In this document: piece by piece, positions 15,987-24,668 of the stretch | Layout: every line of letters starts with the position of its first letter | How positions within the stretch are numbered: position 1 is the first letter of the stretch | Source of the DNA: an uncultured Alphaproteobacteria bacterium | GTDB taxonomy: Bacteria; Pseudomonadota; Alphaproteobacteria; RF32; CAG-239 | Assembly (NCBI GenBank): GCA_949282205.1 | Contig: CASDOS010000030.1 | Location: 1 to 63,114 of the forward strand | Direction of reading: 5' to 3' | DNA length: 63,114 nucleotides | Notes under the pieces: model-generated | Databases searched by the model: none | What the model was told of the DNA's origin: nothing | The model's input: only the letters and a program-made list of their open reading frames with translations | Translations under genes and position numbers: made by a program

Positions 15987-17688
15987 CTCTTACCCTCTTT
16001 AAGAACCAACTGTTGTAATACCCAAATTTTCCTGTTGCATTGATTGCATCCGCTACATGGCGCGCATATACATTCTCTTCATATATCGTATGTGCATCAA
16101 CCGTTTTCTCCGGCCGGTATTGATCATACGGCTTTTGATAATAGTAACTTAATCTGCCCATTACCGTCTTACTATCTTCAACTTGATTTTGCATCCAGTT
16201 AAACTTATTAGCTATCGGGCGATTAATATGGGTCCCTTCATTATTGACCGCACTGTTTACAAAATCTCGATTGAACTGTAAAAATGCTTCGACATATCGT
16301 GGATTGAAATTCGCATTCATGTAACGGAATTCCACTGTCTTTGACGGCATGATGTTTAAAGTTTTATATTTATGACCGAATCCTACCATTTCTCTTAATT
16401 CCGTCAAATCATCACATAAATCTGTCATTACGCATAAAAACGGATAATCGCGCTTACCGTTTGAACTCAAATTGCGGCTTATATATGTGGCGTACAATAA
16501 ATTATTATTACGGCGCTCGGGGGCTGCAAAATTGCCAACAATCGTATCTTCATGCTGCATCATGCGCTTTATTAATCTTTTATATGTATTTAAATCAAAT
16601 CCTTCCGCGGAAACGTGTTGGTGCAAAGAGCAATGCACATTGGCATGACCTTTATCAAAAGAATCCATTATGCGTAAGCACTCTTTTTCATCTGCTTTTG
16701 ACGTCATAATCCGGGAAGCATATTCTACCGGTGCCAAGCCTTTCATCGCGGCAAGACTCTCATCTCGCTCAATCACTCCGGCGGCTTCATTATCCGTATA
16801 TACTTCCGGATTTTTGCTGCTTGTGTATACCTTTTTCCATCCATGCTTTTGTTTTAAATATTCAATCAATTCGGCATAATCCCCATATTCTTCCGGTACA
16901 TAAAATTCTAATTCGAATCCATTGGGACGATATTTTCCGTAACTCATACCAGACATTGTTTCTAATTGGAATTTTTCTTTATAATCGCGATATTGGTCGG
17001 TTTTATATTCTTCACTCATCCGATTACGCAAAGCTACGAATCTCTGGGTTGATTGTTTTCTGTATTTATAACTGTATTTCTCGTTGTAACGATAATCTTT
17101 TGCCATATTCGTACGCAAATAATTATCTGTTACAAAACGAGTTTTTTCAGCAACTTTTTCATTATTAAAGGAATTATAATGTTCAGAAATTTTGTTTAAG
17201 ATATCAACGGAAACGGCTAGGCCATGCATGTGGGAATATGGATAGTTCGGTTTGTATGTCCAGTTACCAAATTCGGCAACGTAATCATGTTCGCTCATGA
17301 AACTATATGCAAATTGACGAAATTCAAAGCTAAACGTTTCTATTTTGTCTATTATTGCGGATAACTCTGCATCTTTATGCAATATTCCAGATTTGACCGA
17401 ACAGAACTTTTCACAATCTATGTTGTAGTTTTTTACGCTTTCGGCATATTCTTTTACAAAATTATCAAAGTGCTCACTCGTATTTTCAGGATAACGACGA
17501 TTAAAATATTCTGCCAATTCCGCAAATGGCTCTATCATTGCGTCTATATGCCAATCGTAGTAAAATTGTTTGAAACTTTTGCGCCCCGTTGTTTCAAAAT
17601 AATCCGCAAAGGCTTTCTCGGTGACGGCTACTGATTCCGGTGTTCTTTCCGAACTCTGCTTATTTCTGGTATTTGATTTATTTGACAT
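15970..17688 (-). CDS. Amidoligase_2-family (glutamine-synthetase/GCS fold) ligase
   Basis: A 572-aa protein with a long N-terminal region of about 250 residues without known homology, then an Amidoligase_2-type domain. In the 576-aa numbering it shows GFELEF (261-266, metal-binding Glu pair), ERDESLAAMKGLAPVE (the DgSl...E signature), HANVHCSLHQHV (352-363) and KTVEFRYMNANFN (454-466). These are the ligand residues of carboxylate-amine ligases that form amide bonds with ATP. The substrate is unknown. The ATG at 17700 is in frame, but AGGA 5 nt upstream favours 17688. It overlaps the hydrolase gene and follows a structured leader with a small ORF. Confidence 0.8.
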   Translation of the reverse strand: MSNKSNTRNKQSSERTPESVAVTEKAFADYFETTGRKSFKQFYYDWHIDAMIEPFAELAEYFNRRYPENTSEHFDNFVKEYAESVKNYNIDCEKFCSVKSGILHKDAELSAIIDKIETFSFEFRQFAYSFMSEHDYVAEFGNWTYKPNYPYSHMHGLAVSVDILNKISEHYNSFNNEKVAEKTRFVTDNYLRTNMAKDYRYNEKYSYKYRKQSTQRFVALRNRMSEEYKTDQYRDYKEKFQLETMSGMSYGKYRPNGFELEFYVPEEYGDYAELIEYLKQKHGWKKVYTSSKNPEVYTDNEAAGVIERDESLAAMKGLAPVEYASRIMTSKADEKECLRIMDSFDKGHANVHCSLHQHVSAEGFDLNTYKRLIKRMMQHEDTIVGNFAAPERRNNNLLYATYISRNLSSNGKRDYPFLCVMTDLCDDLTELREMVGFGHKYKTLNIMPSKTVEFRYMNANFNPRYVEAFLQFNRDFVNSAVNNEGTHINRPIANKFNWMQNQVEDSKTVMGRLSYYYQKPYDQYRPEKTVDAHTIYEENVYARHVADAINATGKFGYYNSWFLKRVRDARAK

Positions 17689-17735
17689 TGGTTTCCTCAT
17701 TGTAATTTTTTAATTTATCTATTCCCTGTTGATAT

Positions 17736-17778
17736 CTTAAAGCCCTCTTTTCTATCCTCTAAGTGTCCGGGCTTTAAG
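17736..17778 (-). promoter_or_regulatory. Leader stem-loop before the amidoligase gene
   Basis: A perfect 10-bp stem, CTTAAAGCCC with GGGCTTTAAG, around a 23-nt loop. It lies between a small leader ORF and the amidoligase start and has no U-run. It could regulate translation or be an mRNA processing site. Confidence 0.5.
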
Positions 17779-17794
17779 CTGTAGCGAAAAGCAC

Positions 17795-17878
17795 TTAGAG
17801 CAAGTGGCTAATAAGGAGAGCAATCATAATGAGGAGGAGAAGAATTCGCAACATAGAAGATGCTTGTAAGCTATCCAT
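17795..17878 (-). CDS. Small hydrophobic ORF (27 aa) in the amidoligase leader
   Basis: The ATG at 17878 follows GGAAGGAG at 8 nt, the best ribosome site in this stretch. It encodes MDSLQASS followed by a Leu/Ile/Met-rich helix (LRILLLLIMIALLISHLL). An in-frame ATG at 17923 would give 42 aa. It could be a membrane micropeptide, or a Leu/Ile-rich leader peptide controlling the downstream stem-loop. A 32-aa plus-strand ORF (17829-17927) also has a good ribosome site, so coding sense is uncertain. Nothing else is seen in 17689-18020. Confidence 0.4.
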   Translation of the reverse strand: MDSLQASSMLRILLLLIMIALLISHLL

Positions 17879-18020
17879 GCTCAAAGCTCCTTCCAATCTA
17901 TTTCTGTTGCCTACGGCTGCCATTTAATTAGCCTTTTCTTCCTTTTGTTCAAACTAGGTGTTAGTCTATAAAAAAAATATTTAAATTGTCAATACTTTAT
18001 TTTAGCTGTTGAAAAAAAAA

Positions 18021-18539
18021 TCAGCATTTTATCAAACTGATAATCGGTGCATTAAACTTTAATTCTTGGGATAACTCTGTTAATTCGATTAAAAACAAAT
18101 AGCCAGACACCTTTCCTCCTGCCCTTTGTATAATCTTATCTGCTGCCTGTATTGTTCCTCCTGTTGCAAGCAAATCATCCACTATTAAAACTTTTTTACC
18201 CTTTTCAATAGCGTCTTTGTGCATTTCTAACGCATCCATTCCATATTCCAATGCATACTCTTCGTGTATGACTTCGGCAGGTAATTTCCCAGGCTTGCGA
18301 ATAATAACCAAACCGGCTCCTTTTTTATATGCTAATGGAGCTCCGATTAAATATCCCCTACTCTCAATCACCGCAATATAATCTATATCCATATCTTTTA
18401 TTTGCTCGTACAGATTATCTATTATCGCTTTGTATGTTTGTGCATCTTTAAGGGCTGTGGTAATGTCTTTAAATAAAATGCCTTTTTTCGGAAAATCTTT
18501 AACATTACGAATATGGGATAATATTTCTTCAGGTGTCAT
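18021..18539 (-). CDS. apt: Adenine phosphoribosyltransferase
   Basis: A 172-aa purine-salvage enzyme converting adenine and PRPP to AMP and pyrophosphate. The PRPP loop VLIVDDLLATGGT is at about residues 116-128. The flexible-loop region has RKPGKLPAEV, and the N-terminal FPKKGILFKDIT segment is typical of Apt. Length is normal for the family. GAGG lies 4 nt before the ATG. It stands alone, divergent from tRNA-Thr. Confidence 0.95.
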   Translation of the reverse strand: MTPEEILSHIRNVKDFPKKGILFKDITTALKDAQTYKAIIDNLYEQIKDMDIDYIAVIESRGYLIGAPLAYKKGAGLVIIRKPGKLPAEVIHEEYALEYGMDALEMHKDAIEKGKKVLIVDDLLATGGTIQAADKIIQRAGGKVSGYLFLIELTELSQELKFNAPIISLIKC

Positions 18540-18619
18540 TTTTCCTCGCTTTCTTGTTTATTTTATTCAAATTATCCAAAAGCTAAATAAAAAAATATGC
18601 AAAAATCAAAATTAAATTA

Positions 18620-18648
18620 TTGACATTCAAAAAAGCCTCGTATATAAA
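18620..18648 (+). promoter_or_regulatory. tRNA-Thr promoter
   Basis: TTGACA (18620-18625), a 17-nt spacer and TATAAA (18643-18648), ending 16 nt before the tRNA. Confidence 0.85.
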
Positions 18649-18664
18649 CTTCTTCGTTGACGAT

Positions 18665-18740
18665 GCCGACATAGCTCAGTTGGTAGAGCTACTGATTTGT
18701 AATCAGTGGGTCCGCGGTTCGAGTCCGTGTGTCGGCACCA
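18665..18740 (+). tRNA. tRNA-Thr (anticodon TGT)
   Basis: A 76-nt cloverleaf: acceptor GCCGACA with TGTCGGC, anticodon arm ACTGA-TTTGTAA-TCAGT reading TGT, T-loop GGTTCGAGTCC, and CCA encoded at 18738-18740. Confidence 0.97.
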
Positions 18741-18745
18741 GTTTT

Positions 18746-18778
18746 AAAGCCATTGAATTTCAATGGCTTTTTCTTTTA
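18746..18778 (+). terminator. tRNA-Thr terminator
   Basis: AAAGCCATTG-N5-CAATGGCTTT followed by TTCTTTT. Confidence 0.9.
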
Positions 18779-18798
18779 TTCATCCCAATATTTCTTCT

Positions 18799-20037
18799 TT
18801 ACCCTTCGAACGTTTTGGCTACTTCTTTCATCCATTTGCTGATTTCTATGTGTTGCGGACAATGTCTTTCACACATTTTGCACCCTACACACGATGAGGC
18901 TTTTCCATGCGTCTTAATCAAATTTGCATAATACATCCTCTGTGCGTTAAACGGCTTATCCATACGCTCCTGTTTCTCTGCATTATACAAAGCAAAATAA
19001 TCCGGTATCGCAATTTTCATCGGGCAAAATTCTACACAGTATTTACAGGCTGTACAGGGAATCGTTACCGCTGCGTGCAATGCCTTGACCGCATTTTCAA
19101 CTACATTCATTTCTTTATCATCAAGCGGCTTAAAGTTTTGCATGTATGATGTATTGTCCTCCAATTGCTCCATATTACTCATACCACTGAGCACCATCAT
19201 CACTCCATCTAAACTTGCCGCATAGCGAATCGCCCATGATGCTACCGACATATTCGGTTCGGCTTGTTTAAATATCTTTTCCACACTTTCGGGAACAAGG
19301 GCCAAACTTCCACCTTTTACCGGCTCCATTACCACTACCGGTTTATTATATTTCTGAGCAACTTCATAGCATTTACGCGACTGGATACTTACATTGTCCC
19401 AGTCTATGTAATTAATTTGCAACTGCACAAAATCTACTTCCGGATGTTCTTTTAACACTTCTTCCAATAACTCGGGTTTGTCATGAAATGAGAACCCTAT
19501 CTTCTTTATCTTTCCGGCTTTTTTCTTATCCGCAATAAACTGAAACGTTTTATATTTACGCGCATTGTCTATCGTGTTGGCGTTTACATTATGTACCAAG
19601 TAATAATCAAAATAATCCAAACCGGTTTTCTCCAGTTGTTTATTAAATATTTCCTCTTGATCTTCCGGCTTTTTTAAGTACCCTATCGGCATTTTGCTCG
19701 CAACCGTATATCTATTTCTCGGATAACGCTCTACCAGAGATTTTCTGATAGCCACCTCACTCTCATAGCCCATATACATCCATGCCGTATCAAAATATGT
19801 AAAACCTCTCTCCAAAAATGTATCGACCATTTTATTTAATTCTTCATAATCAATAGATGTTTGGTCTTCCTTGTTTTTTAGCGGTAACCGCATAAATCCG
19901 AATCCTAATTTATTGTGTGTGTTTATTTGTGCTTTAACCGAATCCGATACCGCTATTTTTTCCGCAAGTGTTAATTTAGGCAAAGCTGACAGCGCAAACA
20001 CAGCTAGCGTACTCATCAAAAATTCTCTTCTATTCAT
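18799..20037 (-). CDS. Tat-exported aldo/keto reductase with two [4Fe-4S] motifs
   Basis: A 412-aa protein. The N-terminus [19 protein letters not shown] is a twin-arginine signal, so it probably folds in the cytoplasm and acts in the periplasm. Residues about 45-320 are the aldo/keto reductase barrel ([23 protein letters not shown] with the catalytic Asp and Tyr, VASKMP). The C-terminus carries two CxxCxxCxxxCP motifs ([12 protein letters not shown] and [12 protein letters not shown]) for [4Fe-4S] clusters. Similar reductases occur in anaerobes; the electron acceptor is unknown. GAGGAG lies 8 nt before the ATG. Confidence 0.88.
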   Translation of the reverse strand: MNRREFLMSTLAVFALSALPKLTLAEKIAVSDSVKAQINTHNKLGFGFMRLPLKNKEDQTSIDYEELNKMVDTFLERGFTYFDTAWMYMGYESEVAIRKSLVERYPRNRYTVASKMPIGYLKKPEDQEEIFNKQLEKTGLDYFDYYLVHNVNANTIDNARKYKTFQFIADKKKAGKIKKIGFSFHDKPELLEEVLKEHPEVDFVQLQINYIDWDNVSIQSRKCYEVAQKYNKPVVVMEPVKGGSLALVPESVEKIFKQAEPNMSVASWAIRYAASLDGVMMVLSGMSNMEQLEDNTSYMQNFKPLDDKEMNVVENAVKALHAAVTIPCTACKYCVEFCPMKIAIPDYFALYNAEKQERMDKPFNAQRMYYANLIKTHGKASSCVGCKMCERHCPQHIEISKWMKEVAKTFEG

Positions 20038-20192
20038 TGAAAAATCTCCTCTTTGTGTCGTTTGTTGCTTGTAGTATATTTTTTAGAGGGTGCTCTAAGT
20101 CAAGAGCTTTTTTTATCCCTTTAACAAAATCTTAGTTTCTGTAATCTAGTTTATGTTTATAACATCATTTAATTTTGTACAAGGATTGTTTT

Positions 20193-20630
20193 ATGCCTGA
20201 ACGTGTCAAATTTAATATCAGCGTCAGCTTTCTTATTAAGGAAAATACACAAATTCTTCTTTTCTATAGGACTGACGGCTATTTCCATGATGGTTGGTGG
20301 GTTCTTCCCGCTGGTCATGTTGAAGAAGGTGAAACCGCAACTGATGCCGTTATTCGCGAATGTAAAGAAGAACTTAATATTGATGTTTCTGCCCCTAATG
20401 TAAAATTTGCCCATGTTGTCTATAATCTGTCGGGCGAAAATAAACGGATGGATTTCTATTTCTATGTGCAAAATTATAAAGGAACTTTATGTAATTTAGA
20501 ACCTGATAAATGCGAAAAAATGATGTTCTTTGATTTGGATAATCTTCCTGATACTGATAAAATTGCCCCGACGACTTTATTAGCTTTACAGTGTATTGCG
20601 CAATCCGTTCCTTACTCGGAGAGAAAATAA
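20193..20630 (+). CDS. Nudix hydrolase
   Basis: A 145-aa Nudix protein. The box GHVEEGETATDAVIRECKEE gives Gx5Ex7REUxEE, with the usual trailing Gly replaced by Asn, so metal ligands are intact. Substrate is unknown; the fold and size are those of nucleoside di/triphosphate or sanitising Nudix enzymes. A longer TTG-start reading from 20175 exists, but AGGA 8 nt before the ATG at 20193 decides the start. Confidence 0.9.
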   Translation: MPERVKFNISVSFLIKENTQILLFYRTDGYFHDGWWVLPAGHVEEGETATDAVIRECKEELNIDVSAPNVKFAHVVYNLSGENKRMDFYFYVQNYKGTLCNLEPDKCEKMMFFDLDNLPDTDKIAPTTLLALQCIAQSVPYSERK

Positions 20631-20710
20631 CTTTTTTTATATAATCTTATTATTTTTAATTTATTTTTTACTCTCTTTCTATATTCTTTTTCTATACTGA
20701 AAGGAATTAT

Positions 20711-22024
20711 ATGTCTGATTTTACTGTTACAGAATTACTACTGCTGCAACTCTTTTTGATTATTCTTAATGCTATTTTTGCTTGTGCCGAAATTGCCGTT
20801 ATTTCCATTAATGATACACGACTTAAACGTTTGGCCGAAGGAGGCGATAAGCGCGCACAGAGACTTGTTTCTCTTACAGCGCAGCCGGCAAAATTTTTAG
20901 CAACTATTCAAGTTGGTATTACTCTTGCCGGTTTTCTCGGAAGTGCTTTTGCCGCAGATAACTTCTCCGATAGAATTGTTGACTGGATGGTGGCCCATGG
21001 TTCGACCATTTCTCCGGCCAAATTAGACGTTTTGGCGGTTATCGGCATTACTTTGATTCTTTCTTATGTTACGCTTATTCTCGGAGAACTTGTTCCTAAA
21101 AGAATCGCTATGCAACATGCAGAAAAAATCGGACTTGCCATGTCCGGCATGATTTATGTTATTGCAAAAATTTTTGCACCTCTTGTGTGGTTGTTGACGG
21201 CTTCGACAAATGTTGTTCTCAGAACTTTAGGAATTAATCCTGATGCTAATCAGGAAAATGTTACTGAAGAGGAAATCCGGATTATGGTTGATGTGGGTAG
21301 CGAAAACGGCACTATCGATGATATGGAAAAAGAAATTATTCATAACGTCTTCGAATTTGATGATAAAACTGCCGAAAAAGTTATGACGCATCGCCTTGAT
21401 ATCATTTTCTTAAATTCCGAATCATCACTCGAAGAATGGGAGAAAATTATGATAAATTCACGTTTTTCGGTATATCCCGTTTGCGATAAAAATATTGATG
21501 GTATATTGGGAACACTCAGCATTAAAGATTATTTTAAATTTAAACATCAGGGACGTGATGTCATTTTACAAAAAGCTATGAAACCGGCTCAATTTATTCG
21601 AAGCACTCTGCATATTGATGAACTGTTTGCGTTGATGCAAAAAAGCAGAAATCACTTCGCAGTTGTTGTTGATGAATACGGAGGAGTTGAAGGTATCGCC
21701 ACAATGAATGATCTGCTTGAAGAAATTGTCGGTGAACTTGAAGATGATAATACTTTACCTCCGTCTTGTCCAGATATTACCCAAAAAGATGAAAAAAATT
21801 GGATTGTTCGCGGTTATACCCCTATTGAAGATGTTGAAGAATGTCTTAAAATTCATTTACCGGAAGGGGATTATGATACTTTTGCAGGGTTTGTTCTTTC
21901 TCTTTCTAATGAATTTCCTTCCGAAAAGAAAAATATGATCCTTGCTTATCAAAATCTTTCTATTAAGGTGCTTAGCGTTAAAAGACGTAAAATTGAAGAA
22001 GTTTTAGTTACAATCGTCGACTAG
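20711..22024 (+). CDS. HlyC/CorC-family protein (CNNM, CBS and CorC domains)
   Basis: A 437-aa inner-membrane protein. An N-terminal CNNM/DUF21 domain has several membrane segments (about residues 1-190: LLLLQLFLIILNAIFACAEIA, IQVGITLAGFLGSAFA, LDVLAVIGITLILSYVTLIL and a fourth). Two CBS motifs follow (about 205-330, with VVVDEYGGVEGIATMNDLLEEI), then a C-terminal CorC_HlyC domain (about 345-435). The family is linked to Mg2+/Co2+ efflux and tolerance. AAAGGA lies 5 nt upstream. It probably shares a transcript with the next three genes. Confidence 0.92.
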   Translation: MSDFTVTELLLLQLFLIILNAIFACAEIAVISINDTRLKRLAEGGDKRAQRLVSLTAQPAKFLATIQVGITLAGFLGSAFAADNFSDRIVDWMVAHGSTISPAKLDVLAVIGITLILSYVTLILGELVPKRIAMQHAEKIGLAMSGMIYVIAKIFAPLVWLLTASTNVVLRTLGINPDANQENVTEEEIRIMVDVGSENGTIDDMEKEIIHNVFEFDDKTAEKVMTHRLDIIFLNSESSLEEWEKIMINSRFSVYPVCDKNIDGILGTLSIKDYFKFKHQGRDVILQKAMKPAQFIRSTLHIDELFALMQKSRNHFAVVVDEYGGVEGIATMNDLLEEIVGELEDDNTLPPSCPDITQKDEKNWIVRGYTPIEDVEECLKIHLPEGDYDTFAGFVLSLSNEFPSEKKNMILAYQNLSIKVLSVKRRKIEEVLVTIVD

Positions 22025-22032
22025 ATTTTATT

Positions 22033-22380
22033 ATGGAAAATAATCTTTTGGATAAATTAGCAAAATCTCCTTTTCGAAGTCGTTTTAAACTCTCTTCTGC
22101 CGATAAACTCTATATCCGACAAAAAGGACTCGATACTATCCGTTTACATGCTCAGGATTTTATTAAAACTCGCTTAGCTCCGGCTTATATTCCTAATGAC
22201 GGAAAACAAACACCCATGCGGCACCATCCGGTTTTTATTGCACAACATGCCACCGCTACTTGTTGTCGAGGCTGTTTATTTAAATGGCATCATATCCCTG
22301 TAGAAACGCAACTTACAGATGCTCAGCAAGAATATATTGTTAATCTCGTTATGCTTTGGATTGAAAAGCAACTTCATTGA
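22033..22380 (+). CDS. DUF4186 family protein
   Basis: A 115-aa protein recognisable as DUF4186 from TPMRHHPVFIAQHATATCCR and the following GCLFKWHHIP. The conserved His and Cys residues (HHP, QHATATCCRGC) look like a metal site. Function is unknown for the family. It lies 8 nt after the CorC-like gene and is likely translated by coupling, since no Shine-Dalgarno is obvious. Confidence 0.8.
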   Translation: MENNLLDKLAKSPFRSRFKLSSADKLYIRQKGLDTIRLHAQDFIKTRLAPAYIPNDGKQTPMRHHPVFIAQHATATCCRGCLFKWHHIPVETQLTDAQQEYIVNLVMLWIEKQLH

Positions 22381-22443
22381 CTTTAAACTCTTTAAAAATA
22401 CTTTCTTATGCTTATATTCTTCTATATTTATAGGAGATTTATC

Positions 22444-22878
22444 GTGCTGAAATTTTGGTTTAATGTTGATGAAAGAATTCGTTTTGCCTTTTTAGCTTCT
22501 ATTAATATGGCTTTGCGATTTTTTATTTTTGCTCTCTTGTGTTTTTTATTTTCCGCTCGCAATTATCAGATGCTTTTGGCTTTTACTTGGTTTATTTCTT
22601 CTTTTATCGCTTTTGCTTCATATAAATTTCTTGTCTTTTCCGCTGAGGGAAATCATTTGCGCCAATATCTAAAATCTTTGCTTATTTGGATTTTCAGCTA
22701 TGTTATTAATGTCTTCATACTTCAGTATCTTATCGAAACCTTAGCTTGGTCGCCTTATTATGCTCAGGCGTTGGCTATTTCTGCTTTGCTTGTCACCAAT
22801 TATTTATTATTTAAACATTTTGCTTTTCATCATCATCCGAAATCTCTTTTTGCTCGCCTCTATGACTCTTTTGATTAA
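22444..22878 (+). CDS. GtrA-like four-helix membrane protein
   Basis: A 144-aa integral membrane protein with four hydrophobic helices and a basic C-terminus, the pattern of GtrA proteins that help flip polyprenyl-linked sugars. The FLASINMALRFFIFALL start and NYLLFKHFAF end resemble GtrA. The ORF can be extended to an ATG at 22408, but AGGAG lies 7 nt before the GTG at 22444, so GTG is preferred. Family match is by topology and short motifs, so moderate. Confidence 0.65.
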   Translation: MLKFWFNVDERIRFAFLASINMALRFFIFALLCFLFSARNYQMLLAFTWFISSFIAFASYKFLVFSAEGNHLRQYLKSLLIWIFSYVINVFILQYLIETLAWSPYYAQALAISALLVTNYLLFKHFAFHHHPKSLFARLYDSFD

Positions 22879-22945
22879 AATCTCTTGAAGTCACTCAAAA
22901 TTTATGCTAGACTTATTCTAAACAGAAGTTATCGGGAGATGTACT

Positions 22946-23857
22946 ATGGAAAATAATGAATTACATAATAAAACGCCAGAAGAGCGTAAAGCCGCTTTGG
23001 AAGAGGCCTTAAAACGGGTGCGCCCTGTTGTTTTAGGGCATAATGAACCTGTCAGCAAACGCTTAGAACATTTTGCTAATCGTCCTGCCAATGATGATGC
23101 CTTAACTCATGATACTCATAAAAAAGAAAATAAACCTCTTTCTTTGGAAGAATTAGCTAAAAAAGGTGCCGAACTGGAGAAAAAAGCAGAAAAGGCTGGT
23201 ATTGATTTGAAATCTCCCGTTTCTTCTAAAGATATTGAAGAGAAAAATAAAGAAAAAGAACATGAAAAAGAAAAGGATAAAGACAAAGAGAAAGAAATGA
23301 CACCTGAAAAGCAGGAACAGAAAATGAAAGAAATGTTCTCTAAAGTTACACTTCCGAGTGGTTTGGAAATTCACCAAGAAGGACCTAGTTGGGTTTTGGT
23401 CAGCAAAGACGGAAAAGAACGTACTGACGTTACCGATGTTATGAACACTATTGATAAGTATAATAAGAGTGTTGATGTTGCTAACGAAGAAAACAGAATG
23501 CAAAATGCTGCGCAAAGCGGTGTCGATAAAGCTGTCGGTGAACATGATAAAAATTTGGAAAATAAAGGTGTTGATGCTATTCACGAAGATAAAGTTTCTT
23601 CGGTTGAGCAAGCTCTTCCTTTGGTTAAAGATGTTGATGGCAATGATGTATTTAAACCTGAAGATATTAAAGCTGTTGCCGAAGCTGCCGTCAGTTTTGC
23701 CGAGGAAAAAGCCATGCTTGAGAAACTTAAAGATCCGAAAGCCTTGGAGCAAATGCGTAAACGTGAAAAAGATAATGAAGAAAAAGCCGAGGCTCGTCTT
23801 AAAGCTATGCAAATGTACAATTCTCGACAACAATCTCGGGGTAGCAGAGAGATGTAA
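22946..23857 (+). CDS. Hypothetical charged cytoplasmic protein, 303 aa
   Basis: No recognised family. The protein lacks signal and membrane segments. Residues about 60-125 are almost entirely Lys/Glu/Asp (a long charged helix). A small central part (about 128-165, with LPSGLEIHQEGPSWVLVSKDG) could be a short beta-fold, and the C-terminal part is again a charged coiled-coil. GGGAGA lies 7 nt upstream and a good terminator follows. An antisense 226-aa frame across it is a Phe-rich shadow of the Lys/Glu codons. Confidence 0.8.
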   Translation: MENNELHNKTPEERKAALEEALKRVRPVVLGHNEPVSKRLEHFANRPANDDALTHDTHKKENKPLSLEELAKKGAELEKKAEKAGIDLKSPVSSKDIEEKNKEKEHEKEKDKDKEKEMTPEKQEQKMKEMFSKVTLPSGLEIHQEGPSWVLVSKDGKERTDVTDVMNTIDKYNKSVDVANEENRMQNAAQSGVDKAVGEHDKNLENKGVDAIHEDKVSSVEQALPLVKDVDGNDVFKPEDIKAVAEAAVSFAEEKAMLEKLKDPKALEQMRKREKDNEEKAEARLKAMQMYNSRQQSRGSREM

Positions 23858-23882
23858 ACGTAATTTATTCTCTTGTTTGGAA

Positions 23883-23919
23883 AAAGGACATCTCTGTAAT
23901 GATATGTCCTTTTATTTTT
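23883..23919 (+). terminator. Terminator after the charged protein gene
   Basis: AAAGGACAT with ATGTCCTTT around a 12-nt loop, then TTATTTTTG. Confidence 0.85.
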
Positions 23920-23997
23920 GAACCTTTTATGTTTGCATATATTTTGTATTATTACTTTTGCTCATCATTCATTTCTTTTCTCCACAAATTTCTCTGC

Positions 23998-24028
23998 AAA
24001 AAAAGAAGACCGGTGGTTAGCCGGTCTT
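23998..24028 (-). terminator. Terminator of the PRTase-like gene
   Basis: AAGACCGG-N7-CCGGTCTT, with the T-run on the minus-strand side. Confidence 0.85.
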
Positions 24029-24079
24029 AGATGTGTTCTTTCGGTGTTTTTTAGTTAACAATGTAAATCGGTCGGGGTA

Positions 24080-24568
24080 TTAAATGTAGTTGATTTCATC
24101 CGTGTAGACGAGAGCCTCTACCGTTACGTTATTCTCGTGCGCAAAGGCTTCAACCTTTGCACCGGAATGCGCAATCAGACAAATTACGCTAACGTTACAC
24201 CCCTGTGCTTTGATTTCTTCAATCTGTTCTTTCAGTTTCTTCCCGTTGCGAAACGAGTGCTTGATAAGAATGACATTCTCTGCAGGCATTCGCAAATTTT
24301 TGATTTGTTCCAGATTTCCGGTTACCAAGGATTCGAATTGCAATGTCAATGCCAGTTCATTGATGAGACTTCCCAGTGATTTATCACTTTCTCCGCTTTT
24401 GAATGATGGAAAAACGATACATACTTGAGGTATCTTTGACACCCTCTTTACCACGGCGTTTACTACTTCACTGCGGAACTTCTTGTCCTGTGACAATCTT
24501 TCCAAATCAATCTCAACACCTTTTTCATTTCTTGTTGCGTAATGAGCAACAATGCTTTTTAATTCCAT
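24080..24568 (-). CDS. Phosphoribosyltransferase-like protein
   Basis: A 162-aa protein. The C-terminal half (PAENVILIKHSFRNGKKLKE) aligns in pattern with the PRPP loop of orotate-type phosphoribosyltransferases, but the acidic DD/ED-T-GGS residues are replaced (IKHSFRNG), so catalysis is doubtful; it could be regulatory. The ATG at 24598 is also in frame. The start at 24568 is chosen because the leader matches those of the helical-repeat cluster near 53-58.5 kb, where the true start lies 27-30 nt after a first ATG. A perfect palindrome lies upstream. Confidence 0.55.
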   Translation of the reverse strand: MELKSIVAHYATRNEKGVEIDLERLSQDKKFRSEVVNAVVKRVSKIPQVCIVFPSFKSGESDKSLGSLINELALTLQFESLVTGNLEQIKNLRMPAENVILIKHSFRNGKKLKEQIEEIKAQGCNVSVICLIAHSGAKVEAFAHENNVTVEALVYTDEINYI

Positions 24569-24602
24569 AATTGTAATGGTTTTAAAATTATTAAACATAA
24601 AT
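24569..24602 (-). promoter_or_regulatory. Leader resembling those of the helical-repeat genes
   Basis: On the minus strand the leader reads AAATTTATGTTTAATAAT and ends TTACAATTATGG. It matches the first-ATG motif and 30-nt spacing seen before the genes at 53027, 55003, 56903 and 58536. Confidence 0.5.
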
Positions 24603-24620
24603 TTATTATCTCGTCGCTTA

Positions 24621-24650
24621 ACTTGACAGAAATTAATTCATTTGTCAAGT
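24621..24650. promoter_or_regulatory. Perfect inverted repeat (candidate operator)
   Basis: ACTTGACA-N14-TGTCAAGT, with 8-bp perfect arms, about 50 nt upstream of the PRTase-like gene. Each arm contains TTGACA on one strand, so it may be an operator over a -35 box. Confidence 0.55.
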
Positions 24651-24668
24651 GTTTTATTTATCTTTTTT

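Noticed and set aside
17829..17927. A 32-codon plus-strand ORF with AAGGAG upstream
   Set aside because: It is the mirror of the minus-strand leader ORF and has no gene downstream on its strand; the minus ORF has the closer ribosome site and precedes a gene.
23153..23833. A 226-aa Phe-rich minus-strand ORF
   Set aside because: It is antisense to the Lys/Glu-rich protein gene; Phe and Ile runs are reverse complements of Lys and Glu codons.
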